Source: Aminipila sp963524205
GTDB lineage: Bacteria; Bacillota; Clostridia; Peptostreptococcales; Anaerovoracaceae
Length of the DNA: 64,000 nucleotides
Assembly (NCBI GenBank): GCA_963524205.1
Contig: CAURED010000001.1
Span: forward strand, 62,001 to 126,000
Direction of reading: 5' to 3'
Every line of letters begins with the position of its first letter. Position 1 is the stretch's first letter. The notes beneath the pieces are model-generated. The model worked only from the letters and a program-made list of their open reading frames with translations. It did no database searches and was not told the DNA's origin. The translations under genes were made by a program, and so were the position numbers. Of this stretch, positions 27,651-36,124 are shown in pieces.

Positions 27651-28568
27651 ATGGAGAAAAATATTGAGAGTATACTTATTAAGATGCCACAGGAGCTTGA
27701 GAATACCTTTAGAGCTCTGCCTGATACAATTATTAATAATGCTGAAGAATTTAGGTTTAGAATCGGACAGCCCATTTCTATAATTTCGCTAAATGAGGAG
27801 TATTACATATCATATGCAGTTGATTATGAAATGCTCAATAATTTAATCAATCGTTTATTGAATTATTCTTATTACGCTTATGAGACAGAACTAGCAAATG
27901 GTTATATAACAATTGAAGGTGGACATCGAGTGGGGGTATGTGGAAAAGTTGTTCTTGAAAAAGAAAACGTAAAATTAATCAAAGATATATCGTCATTAAA
28001 TATTAGATGCAGCAGAGAAGTGATAGGTGCTTCAGAAGAATGCTTAAAAAAAATCCTTAAACCTGATGGCAGCATTCATAATACATTAATAGTTTCCCCG
28101 CCTAAATGTGGAAAAACAACCTTGCTTCGTGATTTAGTAAGAAACTTAAGCAGTAAAGGATTTAGAGTTGGTGTTTGTGATGAGAGATCCGAAATAGCAG
28201 GTAGCTATAAAGGCAAAACTTGCTATGATTTGGGACCACGAACTGATATATTAGATGGTTGTCCAAAGGAACAGGGAATTATTATGCTTATTAGATCCAT
28301 GTCACCCAATATAATTGCTACCGATGAAATTGGAAAGAGTGCTGATATTTATGCTATCGAGGCTGCCATGTGTGCCGGGGTTAATTTAATTACTACAATA
28401 CATGGAAATTCTTATGAAGATATCTTAAATTCAGCCATAGGCAGTTTAGTAAAAAAAGGTACTTTCTCCTGTATCATATTTTTAACAAATGTTCCTAAAA
28501 CAGGTTCAATCAGAGAAGTTATGTATTCAAAGCAGTATAGCAATAAAGACAATAACGATTTTATGTAA
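27651..28568 (+). CDS. spoIIIAA: stage III sporulation protein AA (ATPase)
   Basis: SpoIIIAA is the secretion-type ATPase of the mother-cell to forespore channel. The 305 residues carry Walker A PPKCGKTTLL near 145-154 and Walker B NIIATDEIG, with the 'TIHGNS' element after it. The longest frame starts at 27561 in the terminator, but ATG 27651 has GGAGGTG eight bases upstream and fits the family length. It is followed by AB, AC and AD in tight order. Confidence 0.93.
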   Translation: MEKNIESILIKMPQELENTFRALPDTIINNAEEFRFRIGQPISIISLNEEYYISYAVDYEMLNNLINRLLNYSYYAYETELANGYITIEGGHRVGVCGKVVLEKENVKLIKDISSLNIRCSREVIGASEECLKKILKPDGSIHNTLIVSPPKCGKTTLLRDLVRNLSSKGFRVGVCDERSEIAGSYKGKTCYDLGPRTDILDGCPKEQGIIMLIRSMSPNIIATDEIGKSADIYAIEAAMCAGVNLITTIHGNSYEDILNSAIGSLVKKGTFSCIIFLTNVPKTGSIREVMYSKQYSNKDNNDFM

Positions 28569-28591
28569 ACATGCAGAAAGGAAGATATATT

Positions 28592-29113
28592 TTGCTTAAT
28601 ATCATATTAAATACTCTAATTTTTATAATTTGTTGTGCACTAGGATATTTCAAGTCACAGGATTATCAATGCAGGGTTATAAATTTGCAAAGCTTCCTAG
28701 ATGGTTTAAAAAACTTGGAGGATGAAATATTATACCGAAAGACACCACTCCCAGAAGCATTAAAAATTGTTTCTGATGAAAAAGCAAATAATGCTGCTAA
28801 AAATTTGTTTGCCAAAGTATCTGTAGATTTAAATGGAAAGAACAATTGCAGCTTTATTGAAAGCTGGTTTAAATATACCGAAGAATTAGGTGAAAGCTGT
28901 TCCTTTACTACAGAAGACATGTACACCATAAAGGAACTAGGGAAGGTGCTCGGTGGCACCGATATTTATGGTCAAAGTGCCGTTATCCAAAGAGCATATA
29001 AACAAATTGAAAACCAATTAGAACAAGCAGTTCAGCAAAATAATACTAAGGGAAAAATGTATAAAGGTTTAGGAATGGCTATAGGCTTAACAATAGTTAT
29101 TATACTTTTATAG
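28592..29113 (+). CDS. spoIIIAB: stage III sporulation protein AB
   Basis: A 173-residue protein with one N-terminal membrane span (MLNIILNTLIFIICCALGY) and one C-terminal span, with a helical domain between, matching SpoIIIAB (171 residues in B. subtilis). I start at TTG 28592, which follows AAAGGAAGA; the ATG at 28571 has no site and would add seven residues. The protein resembles T2SS-F-type membrane components of the channel. Confidence 0.88.
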   Translation: MLNIILNTLIFIICCALGYFKSQDYQCRVINLQSFLDGLKNLEDEILYRKTPLPEALKIVSDEKANNAAKNLFAKVSVDLNGKNNCSFIESWFKYTEELGESCSFTTEDMYTIKELGKVLGGTDIYGQSAVIQRAYKQIENQLEQAVQQNNTKGKMYKGLGMAIGLTIVIILL

Positions 29114-29141
29114 AAATATAAAAATGTGGAGGAAACAAAGA

Positions 29142-29339
29142 ATGATGGATGTTGACATCATATTTAAAATCGCTGGAATAGGTATTGCAATAGCAGTAAT
29201 AAACCAAATTCTTTCAAAAGCTGGTAGAGAAGATTATGCATTAATGACGACCTTAGCAGGAATTGTAATAGTACTTTTCTTCATAATACGTATGATTAGC
29301 GAATTCTTTGAAACTGTAAAAACATTATTTCAATTATAG
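29142..29339 (+). CDS. spoIIIAC: stage III sporulation protein AC
   Basis: A 65-residue membrane protein with two spans, ending in a short polar tail. The sequence DIIFKIAGIGIAIAVINQ and the GREDYA turn are typical of SpoIIIAC. The start is ATG 29142, 11 bases after GGAGG; the longer frame from 29124 would put that site inside the gene. AC and AD are thought to form membrane parts of the channel. Confidence 0.9.
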   Translation: MMDVDIIFKIAGIGIAIAVINQILSKAGREDYALMTTLAGIVIVLFFIIRMISEFFETVKTLFQL

Positions 29340-29347
29340 GTGGCCCT

Positions 29348-29734
29348 ATGGATATAATAAAAATCGCTCTCATCGCACTTGTAGGGGTTATTTGTGCACA
29401 GGTAATAAAAGGTTTCAAACCTGAATTTGCAATTTATGTAGTACTGGCAACGGTTATAATCATATTTTCTTTAGCTTTAGAAAAGCTTATGGCGGTATTT
29501 TCATTCTTAGAAAGTATATATGGAAATATTACATATGGAAAAACCTTTTTCCCAATAATTATTAAGGTACTTGTGGTTGCATATATCGCTGATTTCACTT
29601 CTCAACTGTGTAAGGATTCTGGTGAAGGAGCCATCGCTGGAAAAGTTGAACTGGCAGGAAAAATTATAATATTTTATCTTGCTATTCCAATATTAATTGC
29701 AATACTGCAACTAATAAATTCAATATTAAAATAA
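29348..29734 (+). CDS. spoIIIAD: stage III sporulation protein AD
   Basis: A 128-residue protein with about four membrane spans, homologous to SpoIIIAD (first span IIKIALIALVGVICAQVI, then the KLELA-type segment 'GKVELAGKIIIFYLAIP'). It begins eight bases after spoIIIAC. The operon should continue with spoIIIAE, AF, AG and AH, but these are absent: after the stop there is a hairpin and then a convergent reductase gene. Confidence 0.9.
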   Translation: MDIIKIALIALVGVICAQVIKGFKPEFAIYVVLATVIIIFSLALEKLMAVFSFLESIYGNITYGKTFFPIIIKVLVVAYIADFTSQLCKDSGEGAIAGKVELAGKIIIFYLAIPILIAILQLINSILK

Positions 29735-29759
29735 AAGAAATCTCTATCTTAAAACAAAT

Positions 29760-29796
29760 AAGGCATATGGATATTTCAAATCTATCCAGATGCCTT
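29760..29796. terminator. hairpin between convergent genes
   Basis: AAGGCAT-A-TGGATA pairs with TATCCA-G-ATGCCTT (one mismatch) around a nine-base loop. It lies between spoIIIAD and the convergent reductase and may stop both. T runs are short. Confidence 0.55.
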
Positions 29797-29821
29797 CAAA
29801 TTTATTATTTAATTTAACCCA

Positions 29822-30778
29822 TTAAAACATTATTATTGCACGTACAGGGCAGACAGGTGCACAATAGCCACAAGTTAAACAAACACCGTGATTTACTGAT
29901 GCTGCGCCATTCTCATTAAAACTAATGGCATTGTTAGGGCATTTTTTAATACATGCTCCACAATTTTCACAGTCGCCTTCATCTATATGGATTTTTTTGT
30001 TTGTAATATCAGGGGCATAGCTCCTGTCTATATTACCGTCTATATATTCAATGATTCGATCTATTTCATAGTTATATCCAAAACCTATCATCATTGAAGA
30101 AACTCCTGAAAGGGCAGTAACATAATCAAGTGCTTCTATATAATGTCCTGTTAAATTTCCACCGCCAAATACTTTCATAGTAAATACACCTTTACCATTA
30201 TCCGAATTTTTCTTTATAGCAGCAGCCATTTCATCTTTAGTACCAGATTCATTTCCTTTTCTTATTCCAAGACTGTTAAAATTAATAAGGGGAAAGATTA
30301 CATCCAGTTCTTTGATAGCAGCAGCTTTTTCGGCTACATCTACATGGTGAGTAGAAACCCCTATAGCTTTTACAATTCCTTTAACCTTTGCTTCCTGCAA
30401 ATATTCCCATGCTCCTTTTCTATAATCCCAATCTGGATCATTTCTGACCTCATGAAGAAGGAATATATCGATCACATCTCTGTCCATTTCTTTTCTTGCC
30501 TGTTCAACAGCATATTTCATTTGGCTATAAGATGAATCTAAACACTTTGATGTTATGACTGGATCAAAATTTGTCCCTTTTAGTGCATGTTTTATATAAT
30601 GATAGGTATCATAATACTGAGCGGTATCTAGAAAATTTATACCACATTCCAATGCATATTTTAATACAGCCGAACCATCTTCAACAGACATATTTAATTG
30701 AGTTTTTCCTATGGTTAATACTCCAAAGCCAACAGGAGTGACTTCTAAACCAGTGTTTCCAAGAATATTTTTTCGCAT
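29822..30778 (-). CDS. aldo/keto reductase with C-terminal 2[4Fe-4S] ferredoxin domain
   Basis: The 318-residue protein has an aldo-keto reductase barrel (residues 1-260) with the catalytic set D/Y in FLDTAQYYDTY, K in TSKCLDS and H in FLLHEV, then two ferredoxin motifs CENCGACIKKCP and CLTCGYCAPVCP (about 270-312). Such fusions are common in Clostridia and are thought to couple carbonyl reduction to ferredoxin electrons; the substrate is unknown. The gene is on the minus strand between spoIIIAD and alaS, with GGGGGA before its ATG. Confidence 0.9.
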   Translation of the reverse strand: MRKNILGNTGLEVTPVGFGVLTIGKTQLNMSVEDGSAVLKYALECGINFLDTAQYYDTYHYIKHALKGTNFDPVITSKCLDSSYSQMKYAVEQARKEMDRDVIDIFLLHEVRNDPDWDYRKGAWEYLQEAKVKGIVKAIGVSTHHVDVAEKAAAIKELDVIFPLINFNSLGIRKGNESGTKDEMAAAIKKNSDNGKGVFTMKVFGGGNLTGHYIEALDYVTALSGVSSMMIGFGYNYEIDRIIEYIDGNIDRSYAPDITNKKIHIDEGDCENCGACIKKCPNNAISFNENGAASVNHGVCLTCGYCAPVCPVRAIIMF

Positions 30779-30860
30779 AATTCCCCCAATTACATATAAT
30801 TACATATAAATTTATGTATACTTGACGTTTTATTCATTATTTTCTTTAATTGTACCATAA

Positions 30861-30873
30861 AACGTGGTATAAT
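30861..30873 (+). promoter_or_regulatory. extended -10 promoter of alaS
   Basis: TGG directly before TATAAT (30868-30873) forms an extended -10 element. The -35 region (TTTAAT at 30845-30850, 17-base spacer) is weak. The leader to alaS is only about 40 bases, so there is no room for a T-box. Confidence 0.6.
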
Positions 30874-30917
30874 GATTGGGTTATTTGTACAATGTTTCAC
30901 AGGAGGAATAAATATAT

Positions 30918-33542
30918 ATGGAAAAACTTGGATTAAATCAGATTAGAGAAACATTCCAAAATTTTTATGTTAGTAAAGAACACTATAAGAGAAAGAGCTT
31001 TTCACTTGTTCCGGAAAAGGACAAGAGTCTGCTTATTATAAATTCTGGTATGGCACCATTAAAGCCTTATTTTGCGGGACTTGAAACACCGCCAAGCAAG
31101 AGAATGACAACTTGTCAGAAGTGCATCAGGACTGGCGATATTGATAATGTTGGTATGACAGCAAGACATGGTACTTTCTTTGAAATGCTTGGAAGTTTTT
31201 CATTTGGTGATTATTTCAAAACGGAGTCTTTAACTTGGGGATGGGAATTTATAACCCAGGTTCTAAAACTGCCTGAAGATAAAATCTGGGCCACAATTTA
31301 TGAGGATGATGATGAAGCCTATAACATTTGGAAAACTGTTATAGGAATGCCAGAAGAAAGAATAGTAAGACTAGGAAAAGATGATAATTTCTGGGAAATT
31401 GGTACAGGCCCATGTGGACCATGTTCTGAAATCTATTTTGACAGAGGTGAGGAATATGGTTGTGGTAGTTCAGACTGTAAACCAGGATGTGACTGTGACA
31501 GATACGTTGAATTCTGGAACCATGTATTCACACAGTTTTCAAGAGACGAGGATGGTAATTATTCAAATTTAGCACACCCAAATATTGATACTGGTATGGG
31601 ACTTGAAAGACTTGCTTGTATCATGCAAGGTGTCGATTCAATATTTGATATTGATACGATTAAATATATTCTTGATGCTGTTGTTGCAAAGTCAGGAGTT
31701 GAATATGGTAATGGTAAGTTTAAGACAGATGTATCTATCCGAATTATTACTGACCACATACGTTCAGTAACATTCATGATTGCAGATGGCATCATTCCAA
31801 GCAATGAGGGTAGAGGTTATGTTCTTAGAAGACTTCTTAGAAGGGCGGCAAGACACGGCAAACTTCTAAATGTTGAAGGAGCATTTCTTGCTGAATTATC
31901 AAAGAAGGTTATTGAAGTTTCAGGCAACGCATATCCTGAACTTGAAGAAAAACGTGAATATATTCACAAGATTATTACTATAGAAGAAGAAAAGTTCAGT
32001 TCAACAATTGACCAGGGAACTGCAATTATTGCTGAGTATGTAGAAGCATTAAAGAAGGAAGGCAAAACACAGCTTTCTGGTGAAAAAGTATTTAAACTTT
32101 ATGATACTTATGGCTTTCCCCTTGAATTAACTCAGGAAATCTTAGCAGAAAATAATTGTACTGCTAATATTGATGGATTTAATGAAAATATGCTTCATCA
32201 AAAGGAAACAGCAAGAGCAGCAAGAAAATCTGTTGATGATGATGGTTGGGCGGAAGAAAATCTTGATTTTGCTTTTAGTAGTAAAACTGAATTTACAGGA
32301 TACGAAAAGACTATAGATGAGGGAACTGTAAAAGGTATTTTCTCTAATAAAACTGTTTTACAAATCGCCAAAGTTGGTGATGAGGCAAGAATTATACTGG
32401 ATAAAACCCCTTTCTATGCTGAAAGCGGCGGTCAGATTTATGATCATGGTATAGTTTGTAATGATAACTTTACTGCTGAAGTGGTTGAAGTTACAAAATT
32501 GCAAGGTAATTTTGCACATAAATTAAAAATTGTAAAGGGTGAAATTAAAGTAGGAGATAAATTAAACTTATTCGTTGACATTCCTGTAAGAAATCATATT
32601 TCAAGGAATCATACGGCTACACATTTACTACAACAGGCACTTAGAGAAGTAATTGGTGGTCATGTACAACAGGCTGGATCCAGTGTAAATACTGAAGGTC
32701 TGCGCTTTGACTTTAATCACTATGAAGCTGTAACAAAAGAGCAGCTTGCTGCAGTAGAAAGAATTGTCAACGATAAAATAATGCACTTCTTACCAGTTAC
32801 TATGGAAGAAATGTCCATGCAAGATGCGGTTAACACTGGTGCAACTGCTTTGTTTGGTGAAAAATACGGTGATAAAGTAAGGGTTGTATCTATAGGTGAA
32901 TTTAGTAAAGAGCTTTGTGGTGGTACACACGTAGCAAATTCAGGTCTAATTGGTTCATTTAAAATTATTAGTGAATCGGGAGTTGCGGCAGGTGTTAGAA
33001 GAATTGAAGCAATTACTGGATTAGGTATTGTTAATAAACTTCAGGAAACGGAAGCTGTTATAGATAATGCTGCTGATATTTTAAAAACAAACCATGCGGG
33101 TTTAATGACAAAAATTTTAAGTATATCTGAGGAAGTTAAATCTTTAAAGAAGGAATTAGAGGAACTAAAGAAGAGTGCCATCAGTTCTTCCCTTGATTCT
33201 ATTTTAAGCGAAGCAAAACTTATTGGTGATGTTAAGCTTTTAACTAAAGCATTTACAGATTATGATATAAATGACCTTCGTCAGATTTCTGATGACATAA
33301 AAAAATCTAATAAGGGACATATATTAGTATTTGCTACTCAGAATGGTGGAAAAGTAACATTTATGGTTTCTGTTACTGATGATCTTCTTGACAAGGGCTA
33401 TCATGCAGGAAATATGATTAAACAAATTGCTGCAGCCGCTGGAGGCGGTGGTGGTGGAAAGGCCGATATGGCTCAGGCTGGTGCAAAAGATCCTTCAAAA
33501 ATCCAGGATGCATTTAAAATTGCTGAATCACTTATTAAATAA
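30918..33542 (+). CDS. alaS: alanyl-tRNA synthetase
   Basis: A class II synthetase of 874 residues charging tRNA-Ala. The catalytic core carries the motif 1 and 2 regions (KPYFAG, RTGDIDNVGMTARH), the editing domain the zinc motifs RNHTATHLL (HxxxH) and CGGTH, and the C-Ala domain ends with the glycine-rich GGGGGGKADMAQAG. GGAGGA precedes the ATG. It is followed by ireB and ruvX as in B. subtilis. Confidence 0.97.
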   Translation: MEKLGLNQIRETFQNFYVSKEHYKRKSFSLVPEKDKSLLIINSGMAPLKPYFAGLETPPSKRMTTCQKCIRTGDIDNVGMTARHGTFFEMLGSFSFGDYFKTESLTWGWEFITQVLKLPEDKIWATIYEDDDEAYNIWKTVIGMPEERIVRLGKDDNFWEIGTGPCGPCSEIYFDRGEEYGCGSSDCKPGCDCDRYVEFWNHVFTQFSRDEDGNYSNLAHPNIDTGMGLERLACIMQGVDSIFDIDTIKYILDAVVAKSGVEYGNGKFKTDVSIRIITDHIRSVTFMIADGIIPSNEGRGYVLRRLLRRAARHGKLLNVEGAFLAELSKKVIEVSGNAYPELEEKREYIHKIITIEEEKFSSTIDQGTAIIAEYVEALKKEGKTQLSGEKVFKLYDTYGFPLELTQEILAENNCTANIDGFNENMLHQKETARAARKSVDDDGWAEENLDFAFSSKTEFTGYEKTIDEGTVKGIFSNKTVLQIAKVGDEARIILDKTPFYAESGGQIYDHGIVCNDNFTAEVVEVTKLQGNFAHKLKIVKGEIKVGDKLNLFVDIPVRNHISRNHTATHLLQQALREVIGGHVQQAGSSVNTEGLRFDFNHYEAVTKEQLAAVERIVNDKIMHFLPVTMEEMSMQDAVNTGATALFGEKYGDKVRVVSIGEFSKELCGGTHVANSGLIGSFKIISESGVAAGVRRIEAITGLGIVNKLQETEAVIDNAADILKTNHAGLMTKILSISEEVKSLKKELEELKKSAISSSLDSILSEAKLIGDVKLLTKAFTDYDINDLRQISDDIKKSNKGHILVFATQNGGKVTFMVSVTDDLLDKGYHAGNMIKQIAAAAGGGGGGKADMAQAGAKDPSKIQDAFKIAESLIK

Positions 33543-33617
33543 AAATTAATAAAATATATAAATTTTCGTAATAATTTTGTGTAAATATTACAACAATATT
33601 AAATATGAAAATTAGGG

Positions 33618-33647
33618 TTGTTTTAATTATGGAAATATGTGTATAAT
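33618..33647 (+). promoter_or_regulatory. promoter of ireB-ruvX
   Basis: TTGTTT (33618-33623), an 18-base spacer and TATAAT (33642-33647) precede ireB by about 27 bases. Confidence 0.55.
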
Positions 33648-33674
33648 AATAGAAAAGGAAGAAGGTGAGTAGGA

Positions 33675-33923
33675 TTGGATAGAAACACAATTATGTTTAA
33701 CAATTTAGAGAAAAGTGACCAAAAAACAACAGAAGATATTTTAAAGACCGTTTATGATGCTTTAGATGAAAAGGGTTATAATGCAATTGACCAGATGGTA
33801 GGTTATATCCTTTCAGGGGATCCTTCCTACATAACTGGGCATAACAACGCTAGAAATATCATTAGACACATCGAAAGAGATGACTTAGTAGAAGAACTAT
33901 TACGAGCATTTCTGAAGAAATAG
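33675..33923 (+). CDS. ireB: IreB family regulatory phosphoprotein
   Basis: An 82-residue protein of the DUF965/IreB family (core AIDQMVGYILSGDPSYITGHN). In Enterococcus faecalis IreB is a substrate of the IreK Ser/Thr kinase and restrains cephalosporin resistance. Translation starts at TTG 33675, placed well after GAAGGTGA; no ATG fits the conserved N-terminus. The order alaS-ireB-ruvX is conserved in Firmicutes. Confidence 0.92.
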   Translation: MDRNTIMFNNLEKSDQKTTEDILKTVYDALDEKGYNAIDQMVGYILSGDPSYITGHNNARNIIRHIERDDLVEELLRAFLKK

Positions 33924-33942
33924 CACACAAACTAGAAAAAGG

Positions 33943-33967
33943 GCGGACATTTGTCCGCCTTATTTTT
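33943..33967 (+). terminator. intrinsic terminator after ireB
   Basis: GGCGGACA pairs with TGTCCGCC around TT, followed by TTATTTTTT. Confidence 0.9.
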
Positions 33968-34048
33968 TGATTTTAATCATTTGAGTAATACATTGAAAAA
34001 AATTAGACATGTAATAGATTTATTTGCTTAAAGAAAGGTAATTAATAT

Positions 34049-34501
34049 ATGAGAAAACTTGCACTGGATGTTGGTGATAAAACAATAGGGGTTGCTGTTA
34101 GTGATGAACTATTACTCACAGCTAACGGAGTTACTACAATAGAACGAGTAGGCATTAGAAAAGATGCTGGAAAGGTTATGGACTATATTAATGAATATAA
34201 TTGCGATACTGTAGTAGTAGGCCTTCCTAAGAAACTGGATGGAACAGACAGCATTCAGACAGAAAAAGTATATGAATTTAAAACTATGCTTGAAAATAAG
34301 CTTAAAAGTTCAGGAATGGCTGATATAGCTGTAGTTTTCCAGGATGAACGTCTTACTACTGTAATGGCTGAAAAAGTTCTTATTGAGGCTGATGTCAGCC
34401 GAAAAAAAAGAAAAGCTGTTATTGATAAACAAGCGGCTATTTTGATTTTGCAGGGTTATTTAGATAAGCTTGCATTTGAGAAAAGAAATAATAAAGAATA
34501 G
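34049..34501 (+). CDS. ruvX: RuvX/YqgF family Holliday junction resolvase or rRNA nuclease
   Basis: A 150-residue RNase H-fold nuclease. The first acidic residue is in LALDVGDKTIGVAVSD, the second in VVGLPKKLDG region, and the third in FQDERLTT; a final aspartate lies near the C-terminus (VIDKQAAILILQGYLD). In E. coli YqgF processes pre-16S rRNA; the family is also annotated as a Holliday junction resolvase. AAGAAAGG precedes the ATG. Confidence 0.93.
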   Translation: MRKLALDVGDKTIGVAVSDELLLTANGVTTIERVGIRKDAGKVMDYINEYNCDTVVVGLPKKLDGTDSIQTEKVYEFKTMLENKLKSSGMADIAVVFQDERLTTVMAEKVLIEADVSRKKRKAVIDKQAAILILQGYLDKLAFEKRNNKE

Positions 34502-34580
34502 TTATCAATTAACCCTAAAACCGTTTATTGATTAAACTTTATATAATATCACAATTTTAAAAAAAATCAACTAAATTAAC

Positions 34581-34673
34581 TTACTTTTTTAAACTTTTTG
34601 TGATAAAATGAATATACAACGTGTAGTTTTTAGAAACGTAATTCCAGTTGCTAAACTTCACGTTATTTTTTTT
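34581..34673 (+). promoter_or_regulatory. short promoter-terminator unit upstream of the CarD gene
   Basis: A possible -10 TAAAAT (34604-34609) with weak -35 TTACTT (34581-34586, 17-base spacer) is followed from 34618 by a stem AACGTG...CACGTT, extended by AGTTT-type pairs, then ATTTTTTTT (34665-34673). It could be the terminator of ruvX, an attenuator for the CarD gene, or a small RNA of about 55 bases. Confidence 0.45.
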
Positions 34674-34724
34674 ATCTGTTTAATTTTAGAAAAAATGGTC
34701 AATAGTTAAGTAAAGGAGGCATTT

Positions 34725-35249
34725 ATGTATAAAATTGGAGAGAATATTATTTATGCAAATCAAGGTGTCTGCAGAGTTGATGAAATTGGAGTTCCAGACA
34801 TTGCTGGCATAACTAAAGATAAACTATATTATACTTTATCACCTGTATATGGAGATGGAAAAATATTTATTCCTGTTGATACTTCAATGTACATGCGACC
34901 AATTGTTACAAAATCTGAAGTAAAGAATATTATTAGGCAAATTCCTAATATTGAAACAGATTTTATTGAAAATCAAAATTACAAAGTAATGGAGGATTAT
35001 TACAAAAAATTGTTATCTTCACACAAATGCGTAGATTTAATAAATATAATAAAATCTGTGTATGTTAAACGAAAAATTGTTAAGATGCAAGGTAAGAACT
35101 TAGGGCAGACGGATGAAAAGTTTAAGAAAATAGCAGAAGAATTGCTTCATAGTGAATTTGCAATAGCATTAGATATACCAAAAGATGAAGTAGATAATTA
35201 TATAGAATCAGCTGTAGGAAAAATGCAAAACGGTGAAGATATATTATAA
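34725..35249 (+). CDS. CarD family transcriptional regulator
   Basis: A 174-residue protein with the CarD N-terminal RNA polymerase-interacting Tudor-like domain (YKIGENIIYANQGVCRVDEIG at the start, 'YYTLSPVYGDGKIFIPVD') and a helical C-terminal DNA-binding domain. CarD proteins stabilise open complexes, often at rRNA promoters, by binding the beta subunit. It has the best ribosome binding site in the neighbourhood (AAAGGAGG) and is monocistronic, with hairpins on both sides. Confidence 0.9.
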   Translation: MYKIGENIIYANQGVCRVDEIGVPDIAGITKDKLYYTLSPVYGDGKIFIPVDTSMYMRPIVTKSEVKNIIRQIPNIETDFIENQNYKVMEDYYKKLLSSHKCVDLINIIKSVYVKRKIVKMQGKNLGQTDEKFKKIAEELLHSEFAIALDIPKDEVDNYIESAVGKMQNGEDIL

Positions 35250-35347
35250 TCTGTAACCCAAAAATTACAAGATATTGAATTGGTTTCATTGTTACAAATT
35301 CAATAAACCGTTACAATTTATTTATTAATTATTATCAAATGATAAAT

Positions 35348-35385
35348 AGCGTCTGTTTATTGAATGCTTAGACGCTTTCTACTCT
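35348..35385 (+). terminator. probable terminator after the CarD gene
   Basis: AGCGTCT (35348-35354) pairs with AGACGCT (35370-35376), then a C/T-rich tract. An additional inverted repeat ATTGAATT/AATTCAAT lies between the gene and this stem. Confidence 0.55.
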
Positions 35386-35495
35386 CTTTTTTCACGTATA
35401 GTTCAATTCTTAAAATCATTATTTTTATATTGTTGCAATAGAAACAATCATTTAATATAATTTGGTTAATGCATGAAAAATTGGGAGGACAGACC

Positions 35496-35969
35496 ATGAA
35501 CAAAGAAGAACAGGTCAAGATGCGTTTCAGAGACTTATACAACAAGATGACTTGGCTTAATAAGCTTAAGATGGAAAACCGTTTTAAGGGTTATAAGTCT
35601 TCTGAAGTACATTGCATCGAATGTATTGGAAGAAATGATGATTCCAACGTGACAAAACTTGCGGAGTCCTTTTATATGACAAGAGGCGCCATAAGCAAAA
35701 TGACTAAGAAGCTCATAAAAAAAGGTGTCATTGAAAGCTATCAGAAGCCAGAAAATAAGAAAGAAATCTATTTCAGGCTTACTGAGCAGGGACAAGAAAT
35801 TTATAAAGTCCATGAGGAACTGCACAAAGAGTTTCAAGAGCGAGATAAAGTAGTCTTTGAGCAGGTAACCGAGGAACAATTTGACAGTATGCTTGGCTTC
35901 ATGGAAAAGTATAATAGGCATTTAGATGCAGAAATAAAGAAACAGGGTATAGATATTAAGTCGGAATAA
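35496..35969 (+). CDS. MarR family transcriptional regulator
   Basis: A 157-residue winged-helix regulator. The recognition region reads NVTKLAESFYMTRGAISKMTKKLIKKG and the wing KPENKKEIYFRLTEQG. I start at ATG 35496 after GGGAGG; an in-frame ATG at 35469 lacks a site. The next gene is an MFS exporter whose promoter contains inverted half-sites, the standard arrangement for a repressor of a drug-efflux gene. The ligand is unknown. Confidence 0.9.
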   Translation: MNKEEQVKMRFRDLYNKMTWLNKLKMENRFKGYKSSEVHCIECIGRNDDSNVTKLAESFYMTRGAISKMTKKLIKKGVIESYQKPENKKEIYFRLTEQGQEIYKVHEELHKEFQERDKVVFEQVTEEQFDSMLGFMEKYNRHLDAEIKKQGIDIKSE

Positions 35970-35995
35970 ATTTGAATAATGAAAATGAACCACAG

Positions 35996-36030
35996 GCAGC
36001 CCAACTCTATTGAGAACAGGCTGCATTTTT
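35996..36030 (+). terminator. terminator between marR and the MFS gene
   Basis: GCAGCC (35996-36001) pairs with GGCTGC (36019-36024), followed by ATTTTTATT, so the two genes are separate transcripts. Confidence 0.7.
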
Positions 36031-36045
36031 ATTGCATTTATTTTG

Positions 36046-36101
36046 TTGACAAAGAAACAAAATAATGATATGATCGTTTTGTTATCTAGGAAACAAAATC
36101 G
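36046..36101 (+). promoter_or_regulatory. strong promoter with probable MarR operator
   Basis: A consensus TTGACA (36046-36051), a 17-base spacer and TATGAT (36069-36074) drive the MFS gene. Just after the -10, CGTTTTGTT (36075-36083) faces AAACAAAATCG (36091-36101) as an imperfect inverted repeat. The motif GAAACAAAAT also occurs inside the spacer, giving three copies of one half-site. Confidence 0.65.
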
Positions 36102-36124
36102 CAACTTTTGAGAGGAAAAATTAA

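Noticed and set aside
30781..30917. T-box riboswitch for alaS
   Set aside because: The leader after the -10 is only about 40 bases and lacks the AGGGTGG-type T-box sequence. hisS, aspS and leuS also lack one.
35535..35921. Antisense frame of 128 codons over the MarR gene
   Set aside because: The MarR fold on the + strand is complete, and the antisense frame has no start signals.
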